Source: Phenylobacterium sp. (lineage in GTDB: Bacteria > Pseudomonadota > Alphaproteobacteria > Caulobacterales > Caulobacteraceae). From it: DNA of 7,511 bases. Below are positions 6,160 through 7,511 of this stretch, in pieces. Made by a program: the position numbers and the translations under genes. Numbering within the stretch: position 1 is the stretch's first letter; the number at the start of each line of letters is the position of its first letter. The stretch covers positions 1 through 7,511 of the forward strand of contig JAQGIJ010000364.1 in assembly GCA_028291285.1 (NCBI GenBank), read 5' to 3'. The notes beneath the pieces are model-generated. The model was not told the DNA's origin. It did no database searches and was given only the letters and a program-made list of their open reading frames with translations.

Positions 6160-6702
6160 TCAGGTTCCAGCGATCCAGTCGCGCGTCGCGCTCAGCAGCT
6201 CGTCCGAAAGCTGCCGGTCATCGCTCACTCTGGAGAGGACGAGGGCGCCCACCATCGCCGCCCAGCTTCCGATCGCGGCCCGGCGCCGCGCAGCCGGATC
6301 GGCTCCGGGCGCCGCGCGGCTCAGTCGCTCGATCTGGCGTCGCAGCCCGGCGGTCAGGGCCGCCCGAGCCTCGGGGGTCTGGCGAAGACTCTCCGCAGCC
6401 AATCCCGCCGTGGGGCAACCGCCGGCGAGATCGTCTCGATGTTTCGGCGCCAGGTACTCGGCGGCGTACGCAGCAAGCTCGTCCGAGGGCCCAGGCGCGT
6501 CGCTGAGGGCGTCCTGCAGGGCATTGGCGATGAGGTCCTCCTTCGACTTGAAGTAGCCGTAGAAGCCGCCGTGGGTGAGACCTGCGGCTTTCATGATCTC
6601 CGCCACGGTGACGCCGTCAAAGCCGCGTTCACGGAACAGCCGGCTCGCGGCCTTTAAGATTTTCTGCCGGTTCTCCGACACCTTCTGACGGCTGACCTTC
6701 AT
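6160..6702 (-). CDS. TetR/AcrR family transcriptional repressor
   Basis: 180 residues from the chosen start (184 from an upstream in-frame ATG at 6712-6714). The N-terminal DNA-binding domain runs from about residue 10 to 56: ENRQKILKAASRLFRERGFDG, then the helix-turn-helix TVAEIMKAAGLTHGGFYGYF and KSKEDL, the classic TetR_N ending. The C-terminal ligand domain includes AGGCPTAGLAAE, a segment common in the branch of repressors whose proteins begin MKVSR. I prefer the ATG at 6700-6702 because GGAG precedes it at good spacing, the MKVSR beginning matches relatives, and a TATATA -10 candidate would leave a leader of about 19 bases. The gene is divergent from a classical SDR, with twin palindromes between them, so it probably represses both itself and that gene until a small molecule binds. 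The effector is unknown. It converges with the glycosyltransferase gene. Confidence 0.93.
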   Translation of the reverse strand: MKVSRQKVSENRQKILKAASRLFRERGFDGVTVAEIMKAAGLTHGGFYGYFKSKEDLIANALQDALSDAPGPSDELAAYAAEYLAPKHRDDLAGGCPTAGLAAESLRQTPEARAALTAGLRRQIERLSRAAPGADPAARRRAAIGSWAAMVGALVLSRVSDDRQLSDELLSATRDWIAGT

Positions 6703-6727
6703 CCTGCGCTCCATCGGCCCTTGCAGG

Positions 6728-6733
6728 TATATA
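6728..6733 (-). promoter_or_regulatory. Candidate -10 element for the TetR gene
   Basis: TATATA read on the minus strand abuts the first palindrome, as expected for an autorepressed promoter. A proper -35 hexamer (about TTCCGC at 17-base spacing) is poor, so this is tentative. Confidence 0.35.
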
Positions 6734-6772
6734 TGATGACCATCATGTAGGCGGAAGCATGATGACCGTCAT
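6733..6772. promoter_or_regulatory. Twin palindromic operator, probable TetR-family binding sites
   Basis: Two near-identical 14-base copies lie in the same orientation: ATGATGACCATCAT (6733-6746, perfect 6-bp arms around AC) and ATGATGACCGTCAT (6759-6772, which extends to CATGA...TCATG with one internal mismatch). They differ at one base and their centres are 26 bp apart. They occupy the 87-base gap between the divergent repressor and SDR starts (6702 and 6790), the usual place for a TetR-family operator. The size and dyad symmetry fit a TetR dimer site. Which regulator binds is inferred from position. Confidence 0.75.
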
Positions 6773-6789
6773 GAATAGGAGCGAAGCCA

Positions 6790-7511
6790 ATGAACGCCAA
6801 ACCCGCAGTCCTGATCACCGGCGCCTCGAGCGGCATAGGCGCGGTCTACGCCGATCGCTTCGCCCGCCGCGGGCATGATCTCGTCCTGGTGGCGCGCGAC
6901 GGCGCGCGGATGCAGCAGCTCGCCGACCGGCTGCGCCGCGAAAGCGGCGTCATGGTGGACATCCTGCGCGCCGACCTCATCGACGAGGCGGATCTGAAGG
7001 CCGTCGAGGCGCGGCTGCGCGAAGATCATCGCATCGGCGTTCTGGTGAACAACGCCGGCGCAAGCCTGCACGGCGGCTTTCTCGACCAGGGCCCTGATGA
7101 CCTGTCCAAGCTGATCGCCTTGAACGTCACCGCGGTGACCCGCCTGGCGGCTGCGGTGGCGCCGCGCTTCGCTCAGTCGGGCGACGGCGCGATCATCAAC
7201 CTCGGCTCGGTGGTGGGGCTTGCTCCGGAATTCGGCCTCAGCGCCTACGGCGCGACCAAGGCCTTTGTGCTCACTCTGACGCAGGGACTCGACTTCGAGC
7301 TGGCCCAGAAGGGCGTCTATCTCCAGGCGGTCCTGCCGTCCGCCACCCGCACAGAGATCTGGGAAAGGTCGGGGCGTGACGTCGACGCCCTCCCGGCGGT
7401 CATGGAGACCGAAGACCTCGTCGACGCCGCGATGATCGGCTTCGATCGCCGCGAGACCGTGAGCATCCCGCCGCTTCCCGACGAGCACCAGTGGAGCGAA
7501 TTCGAAGCCGC
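6790..7511 (+). CDS. Classical SDR family NAD(P)-dependent oxidoreductase (3' end cut by window edge)
   Basis: The frame is open from the ATG at 6790, preceded by AGGAG at 6777-6781, to the window edge, giving 240 codons. The usual length is about 260, so only a short C-terminal piece is missing. The cofactor motif is TGASSGIG (residues 10-17), D62 contacts the adenine side, NNAG is at 87-90, and the catalytic residues are S140, Y153 and K157 (SAYGATKAF). After the active site comes VLPSATRTEIW, where the PxxxxT segment closes over the cofactor. The end, SIPPLPDEHQW, resembles the COG0300 (DltE/YqjQ-like) subgroup. R37 after the second strand (LVLVARD) suggests NADP(H). It oxidises or reduces a hydroxy/keto group of an unknown substrate in the cytosol. 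The divergent TetR-type gene and the twin palindromes just upstream indicate it is repressor-controlled. Confidence 0.93.
   Translation, partial: MNAKPAVLITGASSGIGAVYADRFARRGHDLVLVARDGARMQQLADRLRRESGVMVDILRADLIDEADLKAVEARLREDHRIGVLVNNAGASLHGGFLDQGPDDLSKLIALNVTAVTRLAAAVAPRFAQSGDGAIINLGSVVGLAPEFGLSAYGATKAFVLTLTQGLDFELAQKGVYLQAVLPSATRTEIWERSGRDVDALPAVMETEDLVDAAMIGFDRRETVSIPPLPDEHQWSEFEA

Noticed and set aside
6721..6749. A sigma-70-like promoter for the SDR gene (TTGCAG, 17 bases, CATGTA)
   Set aside because: The -35 match is fair but the -10 matches the consensus poorly, so it is too weak to list as a feature.
6769..7488. A 239-codon minus-strand frame antisense to the SDR gene
   Set aside because: The plus-strand frame encodes a full set of SDR motifs with a good ribosome site. 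The minus frame has no recognisable motif and would run through the operator region.

Overview
The window is very GC-rich, with strong third-position G/C preference and dense genes. The gene types suggest an alphaproteobacterium, with Caulobacteraceae (Caulobacter or Phenylobacterium) as the best guess. That guess is an inference from composition and family style; no rRNA or other marker is present. No tRNA, rRNA, CRISPR array, insertion sequence or phage gene was seen.

Left part (1-2280), all on the minus strand and read right to left: a 421-residue Amidohydro_2-type TIM-barrel metal hydrolase or decarboxylase, then a stand-alone MBL-fold protein with the H-x-E-x-D ligand pattern of the diiron (ODP/flavodiiron-like) branch, then the first 42 codons of what looks like a PaaI/hotdog thioesterase running off the left edge. 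Gaps of 84 and 58 bases fit a single catabolic-type operon. A 9-bp hairpin sits between the first two genes. The substrate cannot be read from the sequence.

Middle part (2281-4261): a 175-base divergent region leads rightwards to an extended SDR (NAD-dependent epimerase/dehydratase type). It converges on a small 69-codon GTG-start gene of unknown function on the minus strand. A strong GC hairpin lies behind that, downstream of a minus-strand GNAT acetyltransferase.

Right part (4262-7511): divergent from the GNAT gene is a large polytopic PMT_2-type (GT39/ArnT-like) glycosyltransferase with a disputed start. It converges on a TetR-family repressor gene. The repressor is divergent from a classical SDR oxidoreductase that is cut by the right edge. 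The region between repressor and SDR carries two near-identical copies of a 14-bp palindrome. This is the clearest regulatory signal in the window and reads as a self-contained repressor/target pair.

I did not find a convincing undescribed multi-gene system. The items most worth a second look are the twin operator, the flavodoxin-less diiron-type MBL protein in an amidohydrolase operon, the unusual codon use at the start of the glycosyltransferase, and the small GTG-start gene with its upstream hairpin.
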